A DNA stretch of 34,514 nt from an uncultured Peptococcaceae bacterium (GTDB lineage Bacteria > Bacillota > Peptococcia > Peptococcales > Peptococcaceae). The notes under the pieces were generated by a model that was not told the DNA's origin, made no database searches, and was given only the letters and a program-made list of their open reading frames with translations. Position 1 is the stretch's first letter. The number at the start of each line of letters is the position of its first letter. Positions 26,124-34,514 of this stretch are shown in pieces. The translations under genes and the position numbers were made by a program. Location: assembly GCA_958451915.1 (NCBI GenBank), contig CAUDRX010000005.1, positions 1 through 34,514 on the forward strand, in the 5' to 3' direction.

Positions 26124-27896
26124 TTGAAACCAATTCTATCTAAAATCGGCGCATTTGATGCCACAAAGGATCATACATTTCAGTTTGCCGCATACGCAGA
26201 CATTGATATCATTGCTCTTATCGTCTTCGATACTCCGACGGGCAGTATTTTGCAGAGTGATACGCTTTCAAAAGGTGTGTATAAGTTTGGCACATTCCCA
26301 GCCGGTGGTACTGGTCTGGCGCGATATTTTACGATTCCGGCAGGCACGTTTGAGAACCGCAAAGATCCGTACTATATGATTATTCGCTGCCGACTGAAGG
26401 GTACAAATCTGTTTTCTGAATACTCGGACAAGCTGTTATTCTATTGCCACGAGGAACCGACAGTCAAACTGAATGACCTGAGCTCTTCTGGTGTGACTAC
26501 TATCCCCTACCCTTCTTATTCCTTTGAGTTCTCTTACAAGTACAAGGTATCAGAGGGTGAATCCGTAAATCGTTATGAATTTTGGCTTTATGATGCGAAT
26601 CGCGAGCTGCTGAAAAAGTCAGTGAGTTACTATTACCGTGATTCTTTGAAGGGGTTCCAGATCGATGGACTGGATAACCATACCCTGTATTATCTGAGAG
26701 CAACGGCAGAATCTGTTGGCGGCTATCAACTGGACACCGGTTTGCAGGCGTTCCGAACTGACTATCCAGAGTATGTGGATGATGTAAAATTCACCGTGCA
26801 GAATAATTATCGTATGGCGAATATCAGTATGCACGCACAGTATTTCCTGACAAGAAGCAGTGGTGCAAATGCCCTGCGAATCAAACGACGTAAGAAAGGC
26901 GCAGCAATCTGGACTTCGCTTTATCAGGAAGAGATCGATTTGAACCATGTCATTATGAAGATGGGCTGGTCGAACCTCCACATCAATAAAACGACTGGTC
27001 AGCCAATGGGCAACTATAAGGCAGTAACCTCGGATTATATCGACAAGAGTCGAGTTCTTTCTTTCCAGTTCAAATCTGAGGACAAGGCGTTTTGTCTGAT
27101 TGCATATACCGCTGACCGCAAGTTCATCAAGGCATCAAGTGATTTTGCATCGACCGACGAATTCAGAAGTTCCAGCGAGTACAAGGAGTGGTTCTCTGAG
27201 ACCTTCCTGAACAACATGAAATACTATCGTGTTGAGGTATCGGCAACAAAGAATCAGGATTTGGAGACAAAAGACTTCAATGACTTTTATATGTACAGCG
27301 CTGACGATGGTTATGTGATGATCGATTATACCGACCTGTACGCCATTGGCCGCAAGACCGACTATGAGTACGCCGTAGCTCCCGTTGCAAATGGCATTGA
27401 GCTTGGCTATGCGAAGGCCAGCGTTGTGAGCGACTTTGACGGTGCAGTGATCACTGACGGCAATAAGACCTACCATATCTTCCTTGAACCGAAAGTGGAC
27501 AGTGTTGAGAAGGTACGTTCTGCTACAGTTGTCGAGACGATGGGAAGCAAGTACCCGTATCTGTTTGCTGGCAGTGAAGCCAATTATTACAGCGGCCACT
27601 TCTCTGGTGTTGGCATCCGTTTTGATAACACAATGAAAGACTTTGATATCAATGGCGGCAATGCATTCCGTGATGAACTGAGCGAATGGCTGACCAACGG
27701 CAGTGCAAAGCTGTTGAAGATGTTTGATGGCCGCAGATGGCTAATGGGTGTCAATGGCAATGTTTCTATCTCCTGCTCTGATCATTACGATAAGGGCGTA
27801 TTGGAGTTCGACTTTGTGGAGCTCGGTGACGCAGAGAGTGAGAGCGACATGTATAACAATGGGCTGAGTGATTATCAGCCAGGAGGCAGCGTATGA
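26124..27896 (+). CDS. Distal-tail-like / tail-tip protein
   Basis: TTG start after TCGGAGGTGATAAC (no ATG fits the spacing). The 590-residue product is beta-rich. The N-terminal 110 residues look like an Ig- or galectin-like domain (FQFAAYADIDIIALIVFDT). Two fibronectin type III-like segments follow (YSFEFSYKYKVSEGESVNRY, then YRMANISMHAQYF). A C-terminal region (LKMFDGRRWLMGVNGNVSIS to LEFDFVELGDAES) resembles the end of distal tail proteins that cap the tube. It lies between the previous tail protein and the hub protein, as expected for a baseplate component. Its TGA overlaps the ATG of the hub gene by four bases (ATGA), indicating coupling. Confidence 0.6.
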   Translation: MKPILSKIGAFDATKDHTFQFAAYADIDIIALIVFDTPTGSILQSDTLSKGVYKFGTFPAGGTGLARYFTIPAGTFENRKDPYYMIIRCRLKGTNLFSEYSDKLLFYCHEEPTVKLNDLSSSGVTTIPYPSYSFEFSYKYKVSEGESVNRYEFWLYDANRELLKKSVSYYYRDSLKGFQIDGLDNHTLYYLRATAESVGGYQLDTGLQAFRTDYPEYVDDVKFTVQNNYRMANISMHAQYFLTRSSGANALRIKRRKKGAAIWTSLYQEEIDLNHVIMKMGWSNLHINKTTGQPMGNYKAVTSDYIDKSRVLSFQFKSEDKAFCLIAYTADRKFIKASSDFASTDEFRSSSEYKEWFSETFLNNMKYYRVEVSATKNQDLETKDFNDFYMYSADDGYVMIDYTDLYAIGRKTDYEYAVAPVANGIELGYAKASVVSDFDGAVITDGNKTYHIFLEPKVDSVEKVRSATVVETMGSKYPYLFAGSEANYYSGHFSGVGIRFDNTMKDFDINGGNAFRDELSEWLTNGSAKLLKMFDGRRWLMGVNGNVSISCSDHYDKGVLEFDFVELGDAESESDMYNNGLSDYQPGGSV

Positions 27897-30373
27897 CATA
27901 TCTTCCGACTGACGCAGACCTGGCGCTATTGAACAATCATTCATCTAATATTTACTGCCGCATTGATATGCTGAACAAAGATTTTATTACAATTGATAGT
28001 TTGGAAGGTCTTGTGATCGATGGTTCTATTTCTATCGACTCAGAATCTGATGTGCGGCGAACCTTTAATGTGACCCTGTATCTGGGTAAGAAGAGCGGCA
28101 TTTCCAGCCTAACGGAAGAGGATTGGATCAGTAAAAATGTGCGTGTATTCATTGGTCTGTCAGGAAGAGGAATGTCAAAAATCAGCGGCTCCAAGAGCAT
28201 CGACGAGATGATTCAGGCAAATGCGGATTATCAGCTCGTTGAAAAGAATTATGATGATTTGATTCAGGACATCACAAACAGAGGCTATGCAAAATACGGT
28301 AATATCGACAACCTGAATCGAGATGTGCTGGTGTAGACACGAGCCAATATCTCAAAGTATCATACGTTCTTTGATCAGATCAATGACGGCACGCCACCAG
28401 ATGATCCAGCTGAAGCAGAGGAATGGTACACCAAACTTGGTGATTACTCTACAGTTTTGGGAAGTGATGACCCAATTTGTCAAGATGGCCCATATATTGC
28501 ATTTACACCGATGCTGCAAACCCAAGACGGGCTTGTGCCACTTGTGGAGGACGACATCCGGGCTTATCTGGATGCTGTGGCAACAAAAGCGAAGTCAATG
28601 AGCGGCGGTCTCTCCCCTGCCAATATCCTTGAGGTAGATAAATCAGGCATCGATAGTTTCGTGTATGGTAACAAAATGCATGTCCATGGGATGATTGCTG
28701 CTGTTGAAGGTATGGTTCTGAACGGAGTTACGCTTGGTAAGGTGGATGTTTCTGCTATTGCCGGTTAGAGCGAGGATGAACTAAAAGCGACCTATGGAAA
28801 AACCAGTGTGTTTGCAGGGCATTCCATGCACGATATTCAGGCGGAAGTGATCGATACAAAGACCGCGCTGAACGAACTGTATAACGACCTGTACCTCAGC
28901 TATTCCAATTCAGCTGACGTTTCTTATGTTAATGGCGTAAAAATCTATTGGTACAACGAAGGGTGCTATACATTTACATCCAATGGCTTTACATATAGCG
29001 CAACAGAAAACACTGTGCAGGCCAGCTGTGTTGACTTGGTTTCTCGTATCAACGGAGACTTGGGTGGACAGCTGGTTGGTGGCACACATCGCATTGAGAA
29101 AGGCACTCGTATCGGTGATGCCATCTGGGCTGTGCTGAGAGATGAAACGGAGTTCAAGAAATATTCCATCGACTATTGGAGCCGCACTGTCCCACATGAC
29201 TTGGATTATGATACTGGCTCGACTGTTTGGGATATTCTCTCAGAATTGCGTGACCTGTATTATCCGTTTGAGATGTATTTTGACGATGATGTGTTTGTGT
29301 GTCGTGAGATCCCCAGTGGATTTGACGACCCGCCTGTGCTTGATCCAGAAGTATTCGAGAAGCTTGTGACCAACGATGGTGAATCGGCCACGGTGGATTA
29401 TGCCGCTGTCCGAAATTGCGTTGAAGTATTTGGCGCGACGATTGAAGCGGATGGAGCCGCCACTGTAAAGGGCTGGTCTGGCACAAATAAGACAATCAAC
29501 CTTGTATTGAACGCAACCGAATCAACATGGAAGAGTGAAGCGAAAGTATCTTTTGTGGCTCCTGCAAATGTTGAAGCTGCCAAAACAGACAAGAACGGCA
29601 ACGTAACAAGTGGCGCTATGACGGTTGTGCTGACATTTACATGGAAGTACAAGGATAAAGACGGCAATGAGCAAGTTGGCTCTGAGACAAAGACAAGCAC
29701 ACTGTATCGTTCTTTGACTGATGCCAATGGTTCAGATGTCATTCAAGACCCCGGGTGTATTAAGGCTACAAAGTATTATGTTCTCCAGTGGAATCCGAAT
29801 ACTGGCCGCATTTACTTCTTGGGTCAACAGCAGAGCCACGCTATGGCAAAACTGGTGGACGAAATCCCGGCTACCAAAGAGATAGAAGCTCAAAAAGCAG
29901 AGGATAACTGCGACAACATGGCTTTTATCTGTGTGAATGACCCGAACAATATTGATGACCTGTACAATGCACGGTTATCCATTGAAAAGATCGGTCGTAG
30001 AACTGAGATTTTATCGGGTGGAGATTACGAGAATTACACCACGGATGACGCAGCTATGGAAGTTTGTCAATACGAACTGTGGAAGCGTGCCCGCCTGACT
30101 GACGGCCTGAGTGTGACCATACGACTGGTTCCGTGGCTCGACGTGAATGAAAAGATCCAGTATGCTGCCAAATATCTGGGCGGTAAGACCCCCGTGGATT
30201 GGATCATCAAAAGCATCTCTATGAATCTGGGTGAAGGCACGATGTCGCTTTCTTTGAGCCGCTATTACCCTTATTACACTTATATCGTAAACAACAAATA
30301 TACGTTCTATCAGGACAATTTGTTTGATAAATATTTTCCCGAATTAACTGCCACTACGGCAGATGAACAATAA
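27893..30373 (+). CDS. Tail hub / tail-tip protein, contains two in-frame TAG codons
   Basis: ATG overlaps the previous stop; AGGAGGCAGCGT precedes it. Read through TAG 28334 and 28766, the frame is continuous to TAA 30371 and gives 826 residues. The N-terminal domain (ITIDSLEGLVIDGSISIDSE, VRRTFNVTLYL) and the later segments IYWYNEGCYTFTSNGFTYSA and GDAIWAVLRDETEFKKYSI form a hub-like scaffold found in Clostridia phage tail tips. Between them (28283-28870) sits a globular insert also present in the tape measure protein. The aligned position of TAG 28334 is TGG (Trp) in that copy. After each TAG no new ribosome-binding site exists, so three separate genes are unlikely. No lytic domain was recognised. 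Confidence 0.75.
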
Positions 30374-30388
30374 GAGAGGAGTGAGCAA

Positions 30389-33300
30389 ATGGCACTATCT
30401 TTTGGAGAATCTAAGCGGTTGGCTGCGAAAAAAGCTGCAAGTCCCGCAAATGTTTCTGTTGATGATATAGATGTCGCAACTCTGGAATTAAATGACGAAG
30501 ACCAAATTGCCGTGTATGATGATAACGGAGAAGAGACATTTGAGCGTAGTGGCAATTACACCTGGTTTGCTGATTACTCTGATGACCAGTGGTCTTACAT
30601 CGACAAAAACAAAGACATTCAGCTGGATGCAAATCAGATCAATATCACACAGGAATCCAACTCGCAGGTTATTCCGTTTGAAATGCCGCGTTACTATGAT
30701 GGTATTGACCTGCTTCAGATGACGATTCAGATCCACTACCTGAACGCAGACAGAGAGGAAAACTACGCCTCCCCTATCAACGTGAGCTATAGCAACACCA
30801 AGATCCGCTTCTACTGGCTGGTGGCAAATGACGCTACTGCAAAAGAGGGCGAGCTGCAGTTCGAGATCATGGCATCGGGCGCTGTGAATGTTCCGAATAC
30901 AAGCACAACCAAGAGCTACTTGTGGCGCACCCGCCCGAATGGCCGACTGAATGTGCTGAAATCGCTGACTGGCAAGCAGATGGTTGATCCGACTGGCAAC
31001 GACTGGTACACCCAGTTTTTGGCAACAATGAGTCAGAAGGTTGGCGAGGCACAGGTTGCTGCATCCGCTGCCGAGAAGAGCGCACAGGACGCAAAGAATG
31101 CAGTTGCAAGCGTGGATGAAAAGCTGGCGCAGTTCTATAAGAAGGACGAGGTTGACGGCTTTGTTACGATGCTGCGTGGTGAGATTGCTGCCGTGGATGG
31201 TCTGGCAAACTTCAATGTGCAGTATGACAACGATACCAGCACTCTGACGTTCCTGAATGGCGCTGACGAAATCACAAAGATCAAGCTGAATACCGACCCT
31301 TCTGCTGAGTGGGTAAGCATGTACAACGGCATTGTGGACAATAAGATCAGCACTGCTGTGACCCCTGTTCAGACTGAGCTGACTGAGTATAAGACTACAA
31401 ATGATGCCGCTGTGCAGGAGCTGAAGGACAGTGTTGGCGACCTGCCGGAGACTTTGAAGTCCTCCTATTATAATAAGGAAGCCACCGACGCACTGCTCGA
31501 TAAGAAAGCAGACAAGACGACCGTTGACGTGCTATCCAGCGACGTGAGCGGCCTGAAGAATACGGTGGGCGGCATTCAGACTTCTGTTGATCTGGCAAAT
31601 GCGGATATCGCTAAGATTCAGGAGACACTGAAGGACTTTAAGCCCGATGAGAACTCTGGCCGCGAGTACGATATCACTTACGAAGATTCCAAGCTGAACC
31701 TGTTGGAGAACGGCACGATCAAGACCACTGTTATTATCGAAGGTGGCGGCGGTGGTGGCGGTGGCAGCACCTCTACCATTACCATTGAGCGTATTGGCGA
31801 ATCTTCTATCGCTGTTGTCAAGGGCGATACTGCAACCGTCGAGTTCAATTTTACCTCTGTGGACAACTCTGGCGAAGACACTGGCGATGCTACCGGCGTG
31901 TGGTATGTTGGCAATACAAAGGTCGCAACTTCAACCGTTTATCAAGGCAAGAACAGCTTTGATATCACCCAGTATCTGCACAATGGCGATAATAAGATCA
32001 AATTGCAGGTCACTGACTCCGTTGGCAGCATGGGTTCAAAGACTTGGAACATCAATGTTGTCGAGTTTTATCTGGAGAGTATCTTCGATGATTCTCTGGT
32101 TTATAGTGGTGAAGTCACTTTCCGCTTTACTCCATACGGAAATATCAATAAGGACGTTTCCTTTACTCTGGATGGCAAAAAGCTTGGTAGTGTTACAACT
32201 GCGGTTACCGGCAGACAGATGACCTATGCGATCCCGGCACAGAGACACGGTGCTCACCTGCTGGAAGTTACCATGACTGCAAATATCAATGGCAAAGCCG
32301 TGACCAGCAACACCATTTACAAAGATATCATGTGGGCAGAGGAAGGCAATAACACACCGATCATCAGCTGCGCCACAAAGGAGTTCACCGCAAAGCAGTA
32401 TAGTACCACCGGCATTGTTTACACTGTCTATAACCCGGCCTCTTCTACTGCAAGCATTACGCTGGAAGTTGACGGCATTAAGACTTCGACACTGACTGTT
32501 GGTCGTACTGCTCAGACTTGGAGCTTTAAATCTTCTGATATTGGCATCCACACTCTGACCATTACTTGTGGCGCTACCATCAAGAGCATCACCGCAAAGA
32601 TCGAAGACCTGGGCATTACCATTGAGCCCGTTAAGACCGGCCTGATGCTGGACTTTAACCCCGCTGGCCGCAGCAACGCAGATGTGAACCGCCTGTGGAG
32701 CTCCGGCAGCAATAAGATGACTGTCAGCGACAACTTTGACTGGGTGAACGGTGGCTACCAGATCGACGAAGATGGCGACACTTATTTCTGTGTCAAGGCT
32801 GGCACGACCGCCACCATCAGCTATAAGCTTTTCGCAGACGATGCAAAGAAGAGCGGCAAGAATTTTAAGCTGGTGTTTAAGACAACGAACGTTCGCAACT
32901 ATGATGCTACTGCCGTGACTTGCTTGAATGGCGGCGTTGGTCTGAGTATTCAAGCTCAGAAAGTTACGCTGACCAGCCATCAGAACAGTATTGATTTGCC
33001 CATCTGTGAGGACGATTTCCTCGAGTTCGAGTTTAATATTTTGCCCGACAAGCAGTTCCGTGAGATGGTTCTGTGGTGTGATGGTATTCCCTGCCGTGTT
33101 GAACTGTATGATACCAGCGACAGCTTTACTCAGGCTGCTCCCGTTGGCATTACCATTGGCTCTGACGATTGTGACGTTATTGTGTACCGCATGAAGAGCT
33201 ACGGCATGAACCTGACAGATGATGAGATTCTGGACAACTTTATTGCCGATGCGAAGAACGCCGAAGAGATGGTCTCTCGCTACATGCGCAACGATATTAC

Positions 33301-34514
33301 CGACGCAAGCGGCGAACTGACCCCTGACTTGCTGGCTGAGAAGTGTCCTGACCTGCGTATCATCAAGATCTCTGCACCCACTTTCACCACCGGCAAGAAG
33401 AACGAGGTTGCCAACACAACGATCCAGCAGATCTATAAGAATGGCCGCGCCAAGGAAGACAACTGGACTGCTACCGGCTCCCACAAGGGCCAAGGCACCA
33501 GCTCTGACCACTACGGCGATTCTGCCCGAAACATTGATATCAACTGCGAGGGCGGCTTTACCTTTGGTGACGACACTACCGGCGACACCTATGCACTGAC
33601 CGAAAATAGCGTTCCTGAGAAGTATTTTAACATCAAAGTCAATGTTGCTTCTTCTGAGAATGCAAACAACTCCCTGCTGGCGGATGATTTCAATGAATTT
33701 AACCCCTATGTGCGTCAGGCCAAAAAGGATAATCCCAAAGTGCGTGATACCATGGCGTTCTATCCCTGTGTCGTGTTTATTCAGGAGACTGATACCACCA
33801 ATGCGACCGTATTTAACGATGGTCAATGGCACTTCTATGCCTGCGGCGACATTGGCAACTCCAAAAAGAACAATGATACGATGGGTATGGACCCCGAGAA
33901 TCACAAGGAATTTATCGTTGAGATCGACAACAACGCCGATGAGCAGACCCGCTTCCTGAGCGGCGATTTCTCGCAGGAAACTTGGGACGGCGACCATTCC
34001 TTTGAGTTCCGTTACAGCAATCCTGCCTGCACTGAGGAAGAGATCGAGGACGGCAAACAGGCGTGGATCACAGCTCAGAACTGGGTGGTGAATGCGGATG
34101 ATGAGGAATTCAAGGCACATTTCAAGGATCACTTCGATCTGGATTCTGCTATTTTCCATTATCTGTTTACTGAGCGGCACACCATGGTTGATAACCGCGC
34201 AAAGAACGTGTTCCCGCACACCAGCGATCTGATTCACTGGGACTTCTGCTTTGACTACGATAACGATACCGCTATGGGCAATGATAACGAGGGTGGTCTG
34301 ACTCTGACTTATGGCTACGAGGACACTGATACTATCGGCACAAAGAATGTGTTTAACGCTGCTGACTCCAAACTGTGGTGCAAGCTGCGTGACCTGTTCC
34401 CCGATGAGATAGCGGCGATGTTCCGCAACCGTGAGAATGCGCTGGCATGGAGTGCAACTCGTATTTTGAAAAAGTTCGAGGAATATCAGGATGTGAAGCC
34501 CGAAAAGCTTTGGA
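30389..34514 (+). CDS. Tail fibre / receptor-binding protein, partial (runs off the window)
   Basis: ATG follows AAGAGAGGAGTGAGCAA. The frame is open to the right edge (about 1,375 codons) with no TAG. The N-terminal part (about residues 35-170: QIAVYDDNGEETFERSG, LQMTIQIHYLNADRE, IRFYWLVANDATAKEGELQF) matches a BppU-like baseplate attachment domain. A long coiled coil follows (about 215-430), then a Gly-rich hinge near 31743-31765. Next come two to three Ig-like domains (31770-32630) and a region starting TGLMLDFNPAGRSNADV that looks like a lectin or concanavalin-type fold. The last part (NHFDLDS-like, YLFTERHTMVDNRAKNVFPH, FDYDNDTAMGNDNEGG) occurs at the end of long fibres in Clostridia phages. 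It is likely the host-recognition protein. Confidence 0.7.
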   Translation, partial: MALSFGESKRLAAKKAASPANVSVDDIDVATLELNDEDQIAVYDDNGEETFERSGNYTWFADYSDDQWSYIDKNKDIQLDANQINITQESNSQVIPFEMPRYYDGIDLLQMTIQIHYLNADREENYASPINVSYSNTKIRFYWLVANDATAKEGELQFEIMASGAVNVPNTSTTKSYLWRTRPNGRLNVLKSLTGKQMVDPTGNDWYTQFLATMSQKVGEAQVAASAAEKSAQDAKNAVASVDEKLAQFYKKDEVDGFVTMLRGEIAAVDGLANFNVQYDNDTSTLTFLNGADEITKIKLNTDPSAEWVSMYNGIVDNKISTAVTPVQTELTEYKTTNDAAVQELKDSVGDLPETLKSSYYNKEATDALLDKKADKTTVDVLSSDVSGLKNTVGGIQTSVDLANADIAKIQETLKDFKPDENSGREYDITYEDSKLNLLENGTIKTTVIIEGGGGGGGGSTSTITIERIGESSIAVVKGDTATVEFNFTSVDNSGEDTGDATGVWYVGNTKVATSTVYQGKNSFDITQYLHNGDNKIKLQVTDSVGSMGSKTWNINVVEFYLESIFDDSLVYSGEVTFRFTPYGNINKDVSFTLDGKKLGSVTTAVTGRQMTYAIPAQRHGAHLLEVTMTANINGKAVTSNTIYKDIMWAEEGNNTPIISCATKEFTAKQYSTTGIVYTVYNPASSTASITLEVDGIKTSTLTVGRTAQTWSFKSSDIGIHTLTITCGATIKSITAKIEDLGITIEPVKTGLMLDFNPAGRSNADVNRLWSSGSNKMTVSDNFDWVNGGYQIDEDGDTYFCVKAGTTATISYKLFADDAKKSGKNFKLVFKTTNVRNYDATAVTCLNGGVGLSIQAQKVTLTSHQNSIDLPICEDDFLEFEFNILPDKQFREMVLWCDGIPCRVELYDTSDSFTQAAPVGITIGSDDCDVIVYRMKSYGMNLTDDEILDNFIADAKNAEEMVSRYMRNDITDASGELTPDLLAEKCPDLRIIKISAPTFTTGKKNEVANTTIQQIYKNGRAKEDNWTATGSHKGQGTSSDHYGDSARNIDINCEGGFTFGDDTTGDTYALTENSVPEKYFNIKVNVASSENANNSLLADDFNEFNPYVRQAKKDNPKVRDTMAFYPCVVFIQETDTTNATVFNDGQWHFYACGDIGNSKKNNDTMGMDPENHKEFIVEIDNNADEQTRFLSGDFSQETWDGDHSFEFRYSNPACTEEEIEDGKQAWITAQNWVVNADDEEFKAHFKDHFDLDSAIFHYLFTERHTMVDNRAKNVFPHTSDLIHWDFCFDYDNDTAMGNDNEGGLTLTYGYEDTDTIGTKNVFNAADSKLWCKLRDLFPDEIAAMFRNRENALAWSATRILKKFEEYQDVKPEKLW

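Noticed and set aside
5067..28768. Simple prophage decay as the cause of the TAG codons
   Set aside because: There are no frameshifts, no in-frame TAA or TGA in the structural genes, and every nonsense codon is TAG. It is not fully excluded because of the TGA at 15619 and the missing ATG of ruvC.
5067..28768. TAG read as Gln (the common phage recoding)
   Set aside because: Gln would break the DLW column at 25581, the W-T column at 28334 and the PSEWRK column at 7433. The other sites are neutral.
32036..34237. Long open frame (733 codons) on the minus strand
   Set aside because: It lies entirely opposite the fibre gene, has no good ribosome-binding site, and its unusual composition is explained as the complement of a codon-biased real gene.
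1..34514. A suppressor tRNA gene in the window
   Set aside because: I found no tRNA-like cloverleaf with a CUA anticodon in any intergenic gap; it would have to be elsewhere in the phage or host genome.
1..34514. CRISPR array, insertion sequence or integrase
   Set aside because: No regular spacer-repeat array, transposase or recombinase motif was seen.

Overview
This window is the head-to-tail structural module of a tailed phage or prophage with a long non-contractile tail (tail tube and tape measure protein, no sheath seen). Almost every gene has a strong AGGAGG-type ribosome-binding site. The capsid and tail-tube genes are rich in CTG, GGC, AAG and GAG codons, and the tail proteins carry domains typical of phages of gut Clostridia. 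The host is therefore probably a Clostridia-class Firmicute; this is inference. No lysogeny, lysis or replication genes are present apart from a RuvC-like nuclease.

Layout: scaffold-like protein (40-978), decoration-like protein, major capsid protein, four to five head-tail joining proteins (2662-5956), major tail tube protein (5962-6699), a small accessory gap with a membrane mini-ORF on the minus strand, a RuvC-like nuclease (7121-7615), a chaperone-like protein, an HK97-gp10-like protein, a giant tape measure gene (8726-24831, interrupted), a tail protein (24906-26108), a distal-tail-like protein, a tail hub protein and a very long fibre/receptor-binding protein that leaves the window at 34514. 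Hairpins with T-tracts follow several of these genes.

Two features stand out. First, five genes contain nine in-frame TAG codons (5067, 7433, 11204, 22324, 22516, 25581, 25647, 28334, 28766) and are otherwise intact. No structural gene ends in TAG; they end in TAA or TGA. Where the residue can be inferred from a conserved column or from an internal paralogue, TAG sits at tryptophan. The window therefore looks like a TAG-recoded late region, apparently TAG=Trp rather than the TAG=Gln usually described for phages.

Second, the tape measure gene is split by about 3.8 kb that begins with a group I intron core (P2 to P9-like helices, about 13596-13944). The rest of the insert carries a cargo of small genes with their own sigma-70-type promoters: an unknown protein, a retropepsin-like protease, a coiled-coil protein, two small ORFs, a PemK/MazF-like endoribonuclease, a predicted small RNA made of two covarying hairpins, and a minus-strand zinc-ribbon protein. 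The two exons join into a tape measure protein of roughly 4,100 residues only if the RNA is spliced and three TAG codons are read.

All functional calls come from reading the sequence and from family knowledge; no database search was run.
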